Source: Bacillus gaemokensis
GTDB lineage: Bacteria; Bacillota; Bacilli; Bacillales; Bacillaceae_G
DNA length: 64,000 nucleotides
NCBI RefSeq assembly: GCF_001590835.1
Contig: NZ_LTAQ01000001.1
Location: 700,622 to 764,621 of the forward strand
Direction: 5' to 3'
The notes under the pieces were generated by a model. The model had not been told where the DNA came from. It ran no database searches and saw only the letters and a list, made by a program, of their open reading frames with translations. The translations under genes were made by a program, and so were the position numbers. Below, piece by piece: positions 1 to 8,500 of this stretch; the first letter of the stretch is position 1, and each line of letters starts with the position of its first letter.

Positions 1-376
1 CTTCTTTCTGAATCGGTTTTTCTTTTTGCGGCTTTACCTGCACTTCTTTTTGTGTTTGTTGCATTGCTGGTTGCTGTGTAATTGGTGCAGATTGATACGT
101 AGCTTCTTCTTCATCTTCTATTGCAAGCGGCGTAGGTGTCGCTGCAAATTCTTTTTGTTGTACTTCTTTTACATATTCTTTCGGAGGGGCTGAGCCAGCA
201 CCCATATTTTTTTTCACATTAACACTGCTTGATGGTACTTTAATTTTCATGCCTGGCATAATGAGATCTGGGTTACTAAGTTGCGTATTCGACTTTTTCA
301 ACGTCTCAAAATCCACTCCGTACTTTTTCGCAATTTTCCAAAGGGTATCCCCTTTTTGCACGATATGAATTTTCAA
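1..376 (-). CDS. safA: Spore coat assembly protein SafA, N-terminal part (runs off the window)
   Basis: Only the first 125 or so codons are present. The start is a TTG at 376-374, chosen because a strong AGGAGGGGG ribosome site lies just upstream and the LysM domain begins immediately (residues 2-48, with the QKGDTLWKIAKKYG core and a PGMKIKVP end). After the LysM comes a low-complexity stretch rich in Gln, Glu, Pro and Lys, as in SafA. SafA is a mother-cell morphogenetic protein that organises the inner coat at the cortex-coat interface; its LysM binds peptidoglycan precursors and it is recruited by SpoVID, which is also encoded in this window. The position downstream of nadA is the same as in B. 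subtilis. The C-terminal region cannot be judged. Confidence 0.9.
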   Translation of the reverse strand, partial: MKIHIVQKGDTLWKIAKKYGVDFETLKKSNTQLSNPDLIMPGMKIKVPSSSVNVKKNMGAGSAPPKEYVKEVQQKEFAATPTPLAIEDEEEATYQSAPITQQPAMQQTQKEVQVKPQKEKPIQKE

Positions 377-643
377 ATTTTCCCCCTCCTGTATAACTTA
401 TCTATAAATAAAAAACACTTTGAAATAAAGCTTTCTGTAACGATTAAACTTGATCAACCACTCTTTCCCAACCATTTCCCCTAATATTCCTTGAATCCCC
501 TCTGCTTCTTTAAGCAAGGTAAGGCAAACCCATTCTTCTATAATTAATCATGTAAACTCTGACTGTTCGAAAATAAACATACGAAAAAGTGCACTGATTT
601 CCTCAACACAATGTATGCTTATTCCTCCCTAATTATGTACACG

Positions 644-676
644 AAAAAAAGCGACGAGAATCTGTCGCTTTTTTTT
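644..676. terminator. Bidirectional terminator between nadA and safA
   Basis: An A-run and GCGAC pair with GTCGC and a T-run around an 8-nt loop, so a U-tailed hairpin forms on either strand. On the minus strand it would end the nadBCA transcript before safA. The rest of the 377-643 gap is AT-rich and shows no gene; it must carry the safA promoter, which I could not identify. Confidence 0.75.
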
Positions 677-810
677 CGCTACTTGCGGAAAATACTACCC
701 TCACCTCGAAATTCATTCAAGGTGTGAAAGTTAGATAAGGGGTAAACTTCCTGCAAAATCCCCGTTGGTGAGGCATAACAATCAGTAGGAGATTAAAGTT
801 TCACTTTATA
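677..810 (+). repeat. bcr1-like intergenic repeat, copy A (degenerate)
   Basis: This copy starts with a degenerate CGCTACTTGCGG and has ACCCTCACCTC early. It ends in AGTTTCACTTTATA, the end shared by all five copies in the window (also near 18.3, 25.3, 31.4 and 43.4 kb). The family resembles the B. cereus group repeat bcr1, about 155 nt. Its right end overlaps the last codon and stop of nadA. Confidence 0.65.
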
Positions 811-1912
811 CCCGCTCTAACATACGGTTTAACGCGAGAACCGCTTCTTTTGTTACTTGTTTATCCACTTGGATGACATTGATTTGTTCTCCGCGCTCTA
901 TGGTTTCTAATGCCCAAAGCAAGTGTGGTAAATCAATACGGTTCATCGTTAAACAAGGACACATAAAAGGATTAAGTGAAATAATTTCTTTATCAGGATG
1001 TTGATGAATAATTCGATTTACTAAGTTCATTTCCGTACCAATTGCCCATTTACTTCCAGATGGTGCCTTTTCAATCATATCGATAATATACTTTGTAGAA
1101 CCTGCATAATCTGAAGCTTCTACAACTTCATAACAACATTCTGGATGAACAATAATATTCATATCAGGATAATTTTTTCGTACACTCTCAATATTTTTCA
1201 CAGTGAAATTTTGATGAACCGAACAATGCCCTTTCCATAAAATCACTTGTATCTCTTCCATATCTCCATCATATTCTAATGAATCTGTATGTGGATCCCA
1301 AACCGCCATTTTATCTAATGGAATACCTAAGTCATAGGCTATATTTCTTCCTAAATGTTGATCTGGTAAAAAGACTAAACGCTCTTTCTGCGTAAATGCC
1401 CATGACACCATTTTTTTCGCATTTGAAGACGTTACTGTAGCACCGCCATTCCGGCCACAAAACGCTTTAATCGCCGCAGTAGAATTCACATATGTCAATG
1501 GAATCATCGTATCACCAAACAACTTAGTCAGTTCCTTCCAAGCTCGTTCTGTTTGTTCGATATCTGCCATATCAGCCATAGAACATCCAGCGCGCATATC
1601 TGGTAAAATAACAACTTGTTCATCTGTCGTTAACATATCCGCCGTTTCTGCCATAAAATGTACACCGCAAAATACAATATATTTCGCATCCTTATTACTC
1701 GCTGCAACTTGCGCGAGTTGTAAGGAATCTCCCGCTGCATCTGAAAATTGAACAACTTCATCTTTTTGATAATGATGCCCAGGTATAAATAACGCTTCCC
1801 CTAATTTCTCTTTAATTTCTCGAACACGCTCTTCCATTTCTTGTACAGACATCGTTTGATACCGCTCTGGTAACATCGTTTCGATTGGCTGAACTTTCTC
1901 TAAAATACCCAT
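806..1912 (-). CDS. nadA: Quinolinate synthase NadA
   Basis: NadA condenses iminoaspartate with dihydroxyacetone phosphate to quinolinate, the second step of de novo NAD synthesis, and needs a 4Fe-4S cluster. The 368-residue protein has the long Bacillus form, with Cys110, Cys230 and Cys320 at the positions of the known cluster ligands of B. subtilis NadA. Other family signatures are HHYQ near residue 46 and the HPECC segment at 256-260. It is the last gene of nadB-nadC-nadA. The stop codon and the preceding base lie inside the end of a bcr1-like repeat, so the extreme C-terminus may have been set by the repeat insertion. The cysteine desulfurase encoded divergently probably supplies sulfur for the cluster. 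Confidence 0.97.
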   Translation of the reverse strand: MGILEKVQPIETMLPERYQTMSVQEMEERVREIKEKLGEALFIPGHHYQKDEVVQFSDAAGDSLQLAQVAASNKDAKYIVFCGVHFMAETADMLTTDEQVVILPDMRAGCSMADMADIEQTERAWKELTKLFGDTMIPLTYVNSTAAIKAFCGRNGGATVTSSNAKKMVSWAFTQKERLVFLPDQHLGRNIAYDLGIPLDKMAVWDPHTDSLEYDGDMEEIQVILWKGHCSVHQNFTVKNIESVRKNYPDMNIIVHPECCYEVVEASDYAGSTKYIIDMIEKAPSGSKWAIGTEMNLVNRIIHQHPDKEIISLNPFMCPCLTMNRIDLPHLLWALETIERGEQINVIQVDKQVTKEAVLALNRMLERV

Positions 1913-1942
1913 CAGTAATCTCCCCTCTAACCGTCTCTCTTC

Positions 1943-2776
1943 TTAAGCCTCAATATTAAAACTTATATCTAATGCTTTCACTGAATGTGTTAATAATCCA
2001 AGTGAAATGTAATCTACCCCTGTTCCGCCATACTTTGATAAATCTTCAATTATGATACCGCCTGATGCTTCTGTAACAATCGCACTTGGAACGATTTTAG
2101 AAAACTCACGAATTTCTTCCGGTGTACGGTTATCAAACATAATAATGTCTGCACCTGCTGATACAGCTTCCCGCACTTGCTCTTCCGTCTCTGTTTCTAC
2201 TTCCACTTTCACCATATGTCCAAGCTTTGCTTTCACTGATGTAACTGCTTTTGTAATAGACCCTGCAAAAGCAATATGATTATCTTTAATCATTACACCG
2301 TCGTATAATCCAAATCGATGATTATATCCTCCTCCGCATACAACCGCATATTTATCAAATATACGTAGCCCTGGCATTGTTTTTCTTGTATCACAAATGC
2401 GCGTGTGATCACTTTCTAGTGCACGAACCGCTCTTTGTGTCATTGTCGCCACACCACTCATGCGTTGAATCACATTTAATATAACGCGCTCTGCTGTTAA
2501 TAAAGAGGCAATCGGCCCTTGTGCAGTCGCTAAAATTTCACCCTTTTCTACGAAATCTCTATCTTTTTTATGAAATGTCACTTGAATTCTGTCATCTATC
2601 AATCGAAATCCTTGTTCAATTACTGCGGTACCTGCGAATACACCTGTATCCTTCACAAGAAATGTTCCTTTTGCCTGTAAATTATCAGGAAAAATAAACT
2701 GAGACGTTACATCTCTTTCCCCAATATCTTCTAAAAAAAATCGATTTAATGCTTCTCTTACCTTTAGCGTATTCAT
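1943..2776 (-). CDS. nadC: Nicotinate-nucleotide pyrophosphorylase (quinolinate phosphoribosyltransferase)
   Basis: NadC converts quinolinate and PRPP to nicotinate mononucleotide with loss of CO2, the third step of the pathway. The 277-residue length is normal. The phosphoribosyltransferase core is clear: CDTRKTMPGLR at about residues 128-138, a glycine-rich GGGYNHRFGLYDGVMIKDNH segment after it, and a barrel end with DYISLGLLTHSV. An AAAGAGAGG site precedes the ATG. It sits between nadB and nadA with short gaps (20 and 30 nt), so the three are co-transcribed. Confidence 0.97.
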   Translation of the reverse strand: MNTLKVREALNRFFLEDIGERDVTSQFIFPDNLQAKGTFLVKDTGVFAGTAVIEQGFRLIDDRIQVTFHKKDRDFVEKGEILATAQGPIASLLTAERVILNVIQRMSGVATMTQRAVRALESDHTRICDTRKTMPGLRIFDKYAVVCGGGYNHRFGLYDGVMIKDNHIAFAGSITKAVTSVKAKLGHMVKVEVETETEEQVREAVSAGADIIMFDNRTPEEIREFSKIVPSAIVTEASGGIIIEDLSKYGGTGVDYISLGLLTHSVKALDISFNIEA

Positions 2777-2796
2777 AAAACCTCTCTTTCCCCTCG

Positions 2797-4323
2797 TTAC
2801 ACAAGTTGTGGTTTTCTTTTTGTAAGAATCATTTCTTTCGTTACATTATTTCCCTCTGGATAATCACTACGATAATGACCACCTATGCTCTCTTTTCTTT
2901 GTAAAGCAGCCTCTGTAATGAGGTCACAAACTGTTAGCATATTTATAATGGTTACCTCTTCATTTGTCAGAGCATCGTATTGTAATTGCCTATTTTGAAC
3001 ACCATACTGCTGAAACCATTTCTTTGCATACAATAAACTCTTTTCTGTCCGCACAATTCCAACGTACTTCATCATATATTCTTGTATTTCCTGTTTTGTT
3101 GGTAACTGAGGAATTGCGAAGCTCTCATGAAGTCCTTCGCTACTATTTATCTTTTTTTCCACCGGATGAGTTAAAATATGTGCCCCAATTCTTCTCCCGA
3201 ACACAAGCCCTTCTAGCAATGAATTACTCGCTAATCGGTTCGCACCATGAACACCGTTGCAAGCTACTTCACCCACCGCATATAAATGGGAAATTGACGT
3301 TTCCCCATCACAATTTGTTTGAATACCGCCCATATGAAAATGAGCACCGGGTACAACCGGAATTCTATTTCGTTTTACATCTACACCATTTTTTCTACAT
3401 AAAGCTGATACAGTAGGAAAACGCTCTTCAAAGTTTTGAATAGAAGAAATATCTAAATATACCTTTCCTCCAAGAAGAAACTGTTCATGAATGGCACGCG
3501 CTACAACATCACGCGGTGCAAGGTCGCGCTGCGGATGTACATCCATCATAAAACGCTCTCCTTTTTCATTTACAAGAATAGCTCCTTCGCCGCGTACCGC
3601 TTCGGAAACAAGACCACAACAACGGCCCTTCACATATAGCATTGTTGGATGAAATTGCATGAATTCTAAATCAACAAGCTCTCCCCCAGCTCGGTATACA
3701 ATCGCTAGCCCATCACCTGTAATCGTTTCATCGTTAGAGGTGAAAGTGTATACACCACCGGTTCCGCCTGTAGCTAACACAGTATGTTCAGCATAATAAC
3801 GCTGCAAGTTCCCTTCACTATCACGAGTCAAAACACCACTACATTTGTTATTTTCTATCATTAAATCGAGCACCATTTCTTGCTCCACTACTGTAACGTA
3901 TGGAATAACTTCTTTCATAAGATGCTCTAATAATTTTCTCCCTGTTGCATCTCCTCCTGCATGTAAAATGCGTCGTTTTCGATGCGCACCTTCTTTACCA
4001 AGATGAGGTCCTTTTTCATCCCCATCAAAATTCATACCATTTGCAATGAGCTTACGAATCTCTCTCGGTCCTTCTTCAACTAAATAGCGAACCGCTTCTT
4101 TGTTGTTATAATTACAACCTGCCACTAACGTATCCTCATAATGATCATTCGCATTGTCATATGTAGAAACAGCTGCCGCAATTCCACCCTGCGCTAAATG
4201 CGTATTGTTATTCCGTCGTGTTTTCTTTGTGATAATCATCACATTCTTTTCGTGACAAATCTCTTTCGCAACACTAAGTGCTGCAACACCACTTCCGATA
4301 ATTAAGACATCTGCACTTGGCAT
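2797..4323 (-). CDS. nadB: L-aspartate oxidase
   Basis: NadB oxidises L-aspartate to iminoaspartate, the first step of de novo NAD synthesis; it is an FAD enzyme of the succinate dehydrogenase flavoprotein family. The N-terminus has the dinucleotide fold GSGVAALS, followed by HLAQGGIAAAV, GGDATGR and the HPTMLY and HFHMGGIQTN active-site segments. Two ATGs lie at 4329 and 4323. The AGGAGG at 4332-4337 is only 2 nt from the first but 8 nt from the second, so I start at 4323, giving 508 residues (MPSADVLIIGSG). First gene of nadBCA, divergent from iscS-nadR. Confidence 0.96.
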   Translation of the reverse strand: MPSADVLIIGSGVAALSVAKEICHEKNVMIITKKTRRNNNTHLAQGGIAAAVSTYDNANDHYEDTLVAGCNYNNKEAVRYLVEEGPREIRKLIANGMNFDGDEKGPHLGKEGAHRKRRILHAGGDATGRKLLEHLMKEVIPYVTVVEQEMVLDLMIENNKCSGVLTRDSEGNLQRYYAEHTVLATGGTGGVYTFTSNDETITGDGLAIVYRAGGELVDLEFMQFHPTMLYVKGRCCGLVSEAVRGEGAILVNEKGERFMMDVHPQRDLAPRDVVARAIHEQFLLGGKVYLDISSIQNFEERFPTVSALCRKNGVDVKRNRIPVVPGAHFHMGGIQTNCDGETSISHLYAVGEVACNGVHGANRLASNSLLEGLVFGRRIGAHILTHPVEKKINSSEGLHESFAIPQLPTKQEIQEYMMKYVGIVRTEKSLLYAKKWFQQYGVQNRQLQYDALTNEEVTIINMLTVCDLITEAALQRKESIGGHYRSDYPEGNNVTKEMILTKRKPQLV

Positions 4324-4354
4324 GATCATTGCCTCCTAGTTTACACTTTTCAAC

Positions 4355-4399
4355 TGTCTTGACACCTATATTTACATAGATTTAAAATAATGACAAGAG
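4355..4399. promoter_or_regulatory. Divergent nadB / iscS promoters with candidate NiaR (NadR) operators
   Basis: The plus strand has TTGACA (4359-4364), a 17-nt spacer and TTAAAA as a sigma-A promoter for iscS-nadR. TGTCTTGACA (4355-4364) and its inverted relative TGACAAGA (4391-4398) flank the region. They resemble the CTTGTCA/CTTGACA half-sites of the niacin-responsive repressor NiaR, whose gene is nearby. The inverted TTGTCA also fits a -35 for nadB. Motif identity is from memory of the NiaR consensus. Confidence 0.5.
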
Positions 4400-4501
4400 T
4401 TTTTTTAAAAGTCATATTCTCATTATGAATTTTAGAGAAATTCTCATACTACTTTAAAATAAAAAACGACTGTAACTCTACTACAGAGAGGACTATGCGT
4501 T

Positions 4502-5641
4502 ATGATATATCTTGACTATGCAGCAACAACACCAATGAGCAAAGAAGCAATTGAAACATATACAAAGGCAGCAGAAAATTACTTCGGTAACGAACAAAGC
4601 CTACATGATATCGGAGGAACAGCTTCATCTTTATTACAAGTTTGCAGGGAATCATTCGCACAAATGATTGGCGGAAAAGAACAAGGCGTATTTTTTACAA
4701 GCGGTGGCTCAGAATCTAATTATCTTGCAATCCAGTCGCTCTTAAACACGAAGAGTGGTAAGCACATCCTTACTACACCGATGGAACATGCATCCATTCG
4801 TAGTTATTTTCAATCCTTACAAAAACAAGGATATACAATTACTGAAATTCCCGTTGATGCTTATGGACTCATTAATTTAGAGGCTTTAGAGACCGCTATT
4901 ACAGACGATACCGTTTTAGCAAGCATTCAGCATGGAAATTCTGAAATTGGAACTGTCCAACCAATCTCAAAAATTGGGTCACTCCTAAAAAAACACCATA
5001 TTTTATTTCATACCGATTGTGTACAAACATTTGGCAAGCTTCCAATTGATGTTATAGCGATGCAAATTGATAGCCTTTCTATTTCCGCACATAAAATCTA
5101 TGGTCCAAAAGGTGTAGGGGCTTGCTATATAAACCCACAAATTCGCTGGGGGCAAGTATTCCCAGGAACATCTCATGAAAAAGGATTTCGCCCTGGTACA
5201 GTTAACGTTCCTGGCATCGCTTCTTTTCTGACAGCAGCGGAGCATATATTAGATGATTGTGAAGAAGAAACAGCTCGTTTTGAGCAATTAAGATCCTATT
5301 TTTTAGAACAATTACAGGCGCTTCCGTTTGAAATTCAAGTGGAAGGACATTCTACTGCTTGTTTACCGCACATTATTGGGGTTACAATAAAAAGAATAGA
5401 AGGTCAGTACACGATGTTAGAATGCAACCGTCATGGCATCGCGATTTCAACAGGAAGCGCTTGTCAAGTTGGCAAACAAGAACCTTCAAAAACAATGCTT
5501 GCAATTGGAAAAACGTATGAAGAGGCAAAACAATACGTCCGCTTTTCATTTGGACGTCATACAACGAAGGAACAGATTGATACAACCATTCATGCACTAC
5601 ACACAATTGGAAATCAATTTTATAGAGGTGTTAAATTATAA
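4502..5641 (+). CDS. nifS: NadA-dedicated cysteine desulfurase (IscS/NifS-like)
   Basis: A PLP-dependent enzyme that takes sulfur from cysteine as a persulfide. PLP would sit on Lys198 (SISAHKIYGPKG) and the catalytic cysteine is Cys321 in STGSACQVG; both lie where class V aminotransferase-fold desulfurases have them. Length 379 is typical. The gene is divergent from nadBCA and overlaps nadR by one base (TAATG). In B. subtilis the equivalent nifS is needed to build the 4Fe-4S cluster of NadA, which is the likely role here rather than general Fe-S assembly. Often annotated iscS. Confidence 0.93.
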   Translation: MIYLDYAATTPMSKEAIETYTKAAENYFGNEQSLHDIGGTASSLLQVCRESFAQMIGGKEQGVFFTSGGSESNYLAIQSLLNTKSGKHILTTPMEHASIRSYFQSLQKQGYTITEIPVDAYGLINLEALETAITDDTVLASIQHGNSEIGTVQPISKIGSLLKKHHILFHTDCVQTFGKLPIDVIAMQIDSLSISAHKIYGPKGVGACYINPQIRWGQVFPGTSHEKGFRPGTVNVPGIASFLTAAEHILDDCEEETARFEQLRSYFLEQLQALPFEIQVEGHSTACLPHIIGVTIKRIEGQYTMLECNRHGIAISTGSACQVGKQEPSKTMLAIGKTYEEAKQYVRFSFGRHTTKEQIDTTIHALHTIGNQFYRGVKL

Positions 5642-6183
5642 TGAAACAAAATGATCAAAAAAAGATTTTAGGTGAAGAAAGAAGACAGCTCATCCTGCAA
5701 TGGCTCCTTGCCGCTAATGAACCGTTATCCGGGAGTGAACTATCTAAGAAAACAAATGTCAGTAGACAGGTCATTGTGCAAGATATCTCCTTACTGAAAG
5801 CACGTAATGAACCAATCATTGCAACTGCACAAGGATACTTATATTTAAAACCACAGACAAAGCAACAGGCTTTTGAACGTGTCATCGTCTGTCAGCATAA
5901 GCCCAAAGAAGTTCGCCAAGAGCTAACAATGCTTGTCGATCACGGCGTTACGATTAAAGATGTGAAAGTAGAACATCCTGTATATGGCGATTTAACAGCT
6001 TCCATTATGGTAAGTAACCGTTTTGATGTCGAACAATATTTACAAAAAATTGAAGATACAAATGCTTCCTATCTATCTCAATTAACCGATGGGATTCACC
6101 TACATACAATCGAAGCAGATTCCAAAGAGAAATTAAATGCCGCTTGTGATGCACTAGATCGAGCTGGATTTCTTGTTTATTAA
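5641..6183 (+). CDS. nadR: Niacin-responsive transcriptional repressor NadR/NiaR
   Basis: A 180-residue regulator (YrxA in B. subtilis) with an N-terminal HTH_11 winged helix at about residues 13-65 (LSGSELSKKTNVSRQVIVQDISLLK) and a C-terminal 3H domain, named for three conserved histidines, seen here in VDHG, VEHPVYGDL and GIHLHTIEA. With nicotinic acid bound it represses NAD synthesis genes. The start ATG overlaps the nifS stop by one base, so the two are translationally coupled. Likely autoregulated through the operators in the shared intergenic region. Confidence 0.93.
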   Translation: MKQNDQKKILGEERRQLILQWLLAANEPLSGSELSKKTNVSRQVIVQDISLLKARNEPIIATAQGYLYLKPQTKQQAFERVIVCQHKPKEVRQELTMLVDHGVTIKDVKVEHPVYGDLTASIMVSNRFDVEQYLQKIEDTNASYLSQLTDGIHLHTIEADSKEKLNAACDALDRAGFLVY

Positions 6184-6186
6184 TAT

Positions 6187-6220
6187 AAAGCACAGAGAGT
6201 TCGATTCCTCTCTGTGCTTT
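6187..6220 (+). terminator. Terminator after nadR
   Basis: A 13-bp perfect stem AAAGCACAGAGAG / CTCTCTGTGCTTT with an 8-nt loop follows the nadR stop directly and ends in a T-rich tail. Confidence 0.85.
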
Positions 6221-6270
6221 TATTTGTAAAATGATATAATATTGAAATCAATTGGTAAAGGAGAAATGAT

Positions 6271-6918
6271 ATGGGAATTGAGCTCGTTCACTTCAGCACC
6301 GGCAAACCGAAACAAATGCAATACGGCGAAGACAAAGAAATGACAACAGGAATCTGTAAAGAACTTACGGAAGAAGCCTTTCTATCCAAAGATGGCTTTC
6401 GTGGTGATGATGTAGCTGACTTAAGATATCACGGTGGACCTGACCGTGCCGTCTGTGTCTATCCACATGAACATTACGCACTATGGGAACAAGAATTTCA
6501 AACAACGCTCCCTTCTTCTACATTCGGCGAAAATATTACCGTTACCAATATGTTAGAGCGTGATGTTTTTATCGGTGATACATATCAATTAGGCGAAGCG
6601 ATCATTCAGGTTACACAAGCTAGGGTACCATGTAGCACCATTTCAAAACGCCTTGGTATTCCTGGCATTTTACCACGCATTGTGGCAACTGGATATACTG
6701 GCTATTTATGCCGCGTTCTTCAAGAAGGAATTGTGCGTAAAGATTCACCAATGAAACTACTAGAGCGTCATCCAAATGAAGTTTCTGTTCTATTTTCTAA
6801 CGAAATATATTTTCATAGACGGAAAGATAAAGAAGGTATCGAAAAGGTTCTTGCTGTTCCAGAACTAGCAGAAGTTTGGCGTGAACAATTAACAGACCGT
6901 TTAGCGAAATTAAAATAA
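6271..6918 (+). CDS. MOSC domain-containing protein (YiiM-like)
   Basis: A 215-residue stand-alone MOSC protein. The MOSC signature is clear: DLRYHGGPDRAVCVYP near residues 50-65, FGENITV near 87, GDTYQLGEAIIQVTQARVPCSTISKRLG near 110-137 with the conserved cysteine in RVPCSTISKR, and a YiiM-type alpha-helical tail. MOSC domains bind or move sulfur and molybdenum cofactor-derived ligands; related proteins reduce N-hydroxylated bases using the cofactor, but the substrate here cannot be inferred. GGAGAAATGATATG gives a good start. It stands alone between two terminators. Confidence 0.88.
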   Translation: MGIELVHFSTGKPKQMQYGEDKEMTTGICKELTEEAFLSKDGFRGDDVADLRYHGGPDRAVCVYPHEHYALWEQEFQTTLPSSTFGENITVTNMLERDVFIGDTYQLGEAIIQVTQARVPCSTISKRLGIPGILPRIVATGYTGYLCRVLQEGIVRKDSPMKLLERHPNEVSVLFSNEIYFHRRKDKEGIEKVLAVPELAEVWREQLTDRLAKLK

Positions 6919-6964
6919 AACTCCATGCTTATAACTAGTTATTAGGTTAAAATACATTTCAGAT

Positions 6965-7000
6965 AAAAAGGTGTTTTCTAGATATGAAAACACCTTTTTT
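6965..7000 (+). terminator. Terminator after the MOSC gene
   Basis: A 14-bp stem (AAAAAGGTGTTTTC / GAAAACACCTTTTT) with loop TAGATAT and a T-run. The A-run on the other side would let it also act for the minus-strand acetyltransferase. Confidence 0.85.
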
Positions 7001-7041
7001 GACATAAATTCTGCGAATAACATGCAATAAATCTAATCAAC

Positions 7042-7526
7042 TTACTTTGCTTCAATAGAATAAATTCCTTGCTCTGCACCAAATCTTTGATATGTTTGCA
7101 CTAGTTCCATATGTAACCTTTTCAACAAGTTAAGGGACGGAATATTAGCCATTTGAGTTACCGCAATTACCTTTGGTAGTTTTAATTCATTAAAAGCATA
7201 ATTTATCATTTCTTGTACTGCCTCAGTTGCATATCCCGCTCCCACCACTCAGGAAGAAACTGATAAGACACTTCAATATCTTTCCCAATATGATGAGGAT
7301 CAAGGGATACTACACCCATAAACGCTTTTGTTTGCCTTTCTCTAACGATCCAGTACCAGCAGTTTTCATTTGGATTCAACATACCATTTAAAACCTCTCT
7401 AATTGTTTCTTCTTTACGAGGGCCTCCAAGATATTTTCTTACTTCTTTATTTACGTATAGTTCTTTTATATTTTTGTAATCTGACTCATGAATCTTATCC
7501 AGCAAACAACGTTTCGTTTCAATCAA
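7042..7526 (-). pseudogene. GNAT (RimJ/RimL-type) acetyltransferase, frameshifted
   Basis: Two overlapping frames make one GNAT protein of about 160 residues. The upstream frame starts at a TTG (7526) behind a GGAGTG site and reads IETKRCLLDKIHESDY, then EVSYQFLPEWWER. The downstream frame continues GYATEAVQEMINYAF, which is the acetyl-CoA loop and following helix, then NIPSLNLLKRLHM. They join if one base is restored near 7234-7238: the coding strand has GAGCGGGATATG where GAGCGGGGATATG would give ERGYATEA. A G-run contraction, real or a sequencing error, therefore breaks the gene inside the cofactor motif. No partner or substrate is suggested by the context. Confidence 0.8.
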
Positions 7527-7545
7527 ATTATCACTCCATTTTACC

Positions 7546-8397
7546 TTACAACCAATAAAACGAATAGCTCCCCAGCACCGTAACAGAAAACCCAAGTGCC
7601 TCTAGCTCCATCGTCACTCCTGGCAATAATACGTCATCATACGCCTTATCAACATCAATTAAGAAGAAGTAATTGCCAAGACCTGTTTTCATTGGACGGG
7701 ATTCGATTTTGGATAAATTTAATTTTCTCCATGCAAAAGCCGATAATACTTGATAGAGTGCCCCTGCATAATCAGCAGGTAACGTTATCATAAGCGTCGT
7801 TTTCTCTCCGCGATTCTCTCCGTTTTTCGGCAGCAATGCTCGCTGCTTTTTATGTAACACGAGGAAACGTGTATGATTGTTTTTATGCGTATGAATATTG
7901 CGCTGCACAATTGCTAAATCATATTTCTCTGCTGCTGCTTCATTAGCAATTGCTGCAATCTTTTCTTCTGGGTGTTCCTTGATGTACTGCGCCGCGGCAC
8001 TTGTCGATGTCATATCACGGACCGTTACACCTTTTAATTCCTCATTTAAAAACTTATGGCACTGCGCAATCGCATGTGGATGAGAATGCACTGCATATAC
8101 TTCTTTCCAAACTTCTTTGTAATCCTGATGAACAAGCAAGTGTTGCTGAATAGGCACTGTAATTTCACCTACAATGAAAAGCGGCTGTTCATGTACAAGA
8201 TAATCAACTGTAATATTCACTGAACCTTCAATCGCATTTTCAAGTGGTACAACAGCAAAATCCACACTTTCATTTGCTGCCGCATCCATACAGTCAGGAA
8301 TCGTACGATATGGTACATGTTCTGCTTCCGGAAAAAAACGACTCACCGCCATATTTGTAAATGTTGCTTCTGGTCCTAAATATCCAACTCGAATCAT
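7546..8397 (-). CDS. pheA: Prephenate dehydratase
   Basis: PheA converts prephenate to phenylpyruvate in phenylalanine synthesis. The 283-residue protein has the N-terminal catalytic domain (GYLGPEATFTNMA at the start; VPLENAIEGSVNITVDYL near residues 50-68; the NNHTRFLVL motif with catalytic Thr near 175) and a C-terminal ACT domain with the KIESRPMKTGLGNYFFLIDVD signature that binds phenylalanine for feedback inhibition. In B. subtilis pheB lies between obg and pheA; here that place holds decayed permease genes and no pheB is visible. Confidence 0.96.
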   Translation of the reverse strand: MIRVGYLGPEATFTNMAVSRFFPEAEHVPYRTIPDCMDAAANESVDFAVVPLENAIEGSVNITVDYLVHEQPLFIVGEITVPIQQHLLVHQDYKEVWKEVYAVHSHPHAIAQCHKFLNEELKGVTVRDMTSTSAAAQYIKEHPEEKIAAIANEAAAEKYDLAIVQRNIHTHKNNHTRFLVLHKKQRALLPKNGENRGEKTTLMITLPADYAGALYQVLSAFAWRKLNLSKIESRPMKTGLGNYFFLIDVDKAYDDVLLPGVTMELEALGFSVTVLGSYSFYWL

Positions 8398-8473
8398 CGT
8401 CTTTCCCCTCTTTTTCGTTTTCTTACTGTTATATCATGAATATTTATATTTTTCTATGTGAATTTCGAATATT

Positions 8474-8500
8474 TTAAAAAGACTAGCATTTGCTAGTCTA
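8474..8500 (-). terminator. Terminator after the decayed permease gene
   Basis: Perfect 8-bp stem GACTAGCA / TGCTAGTC with a 2-nt loop; on the minus strand it is followed by TTTTTAA. The stop codon of the permease remnant overlaps the stem. Confidence 0.75.
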
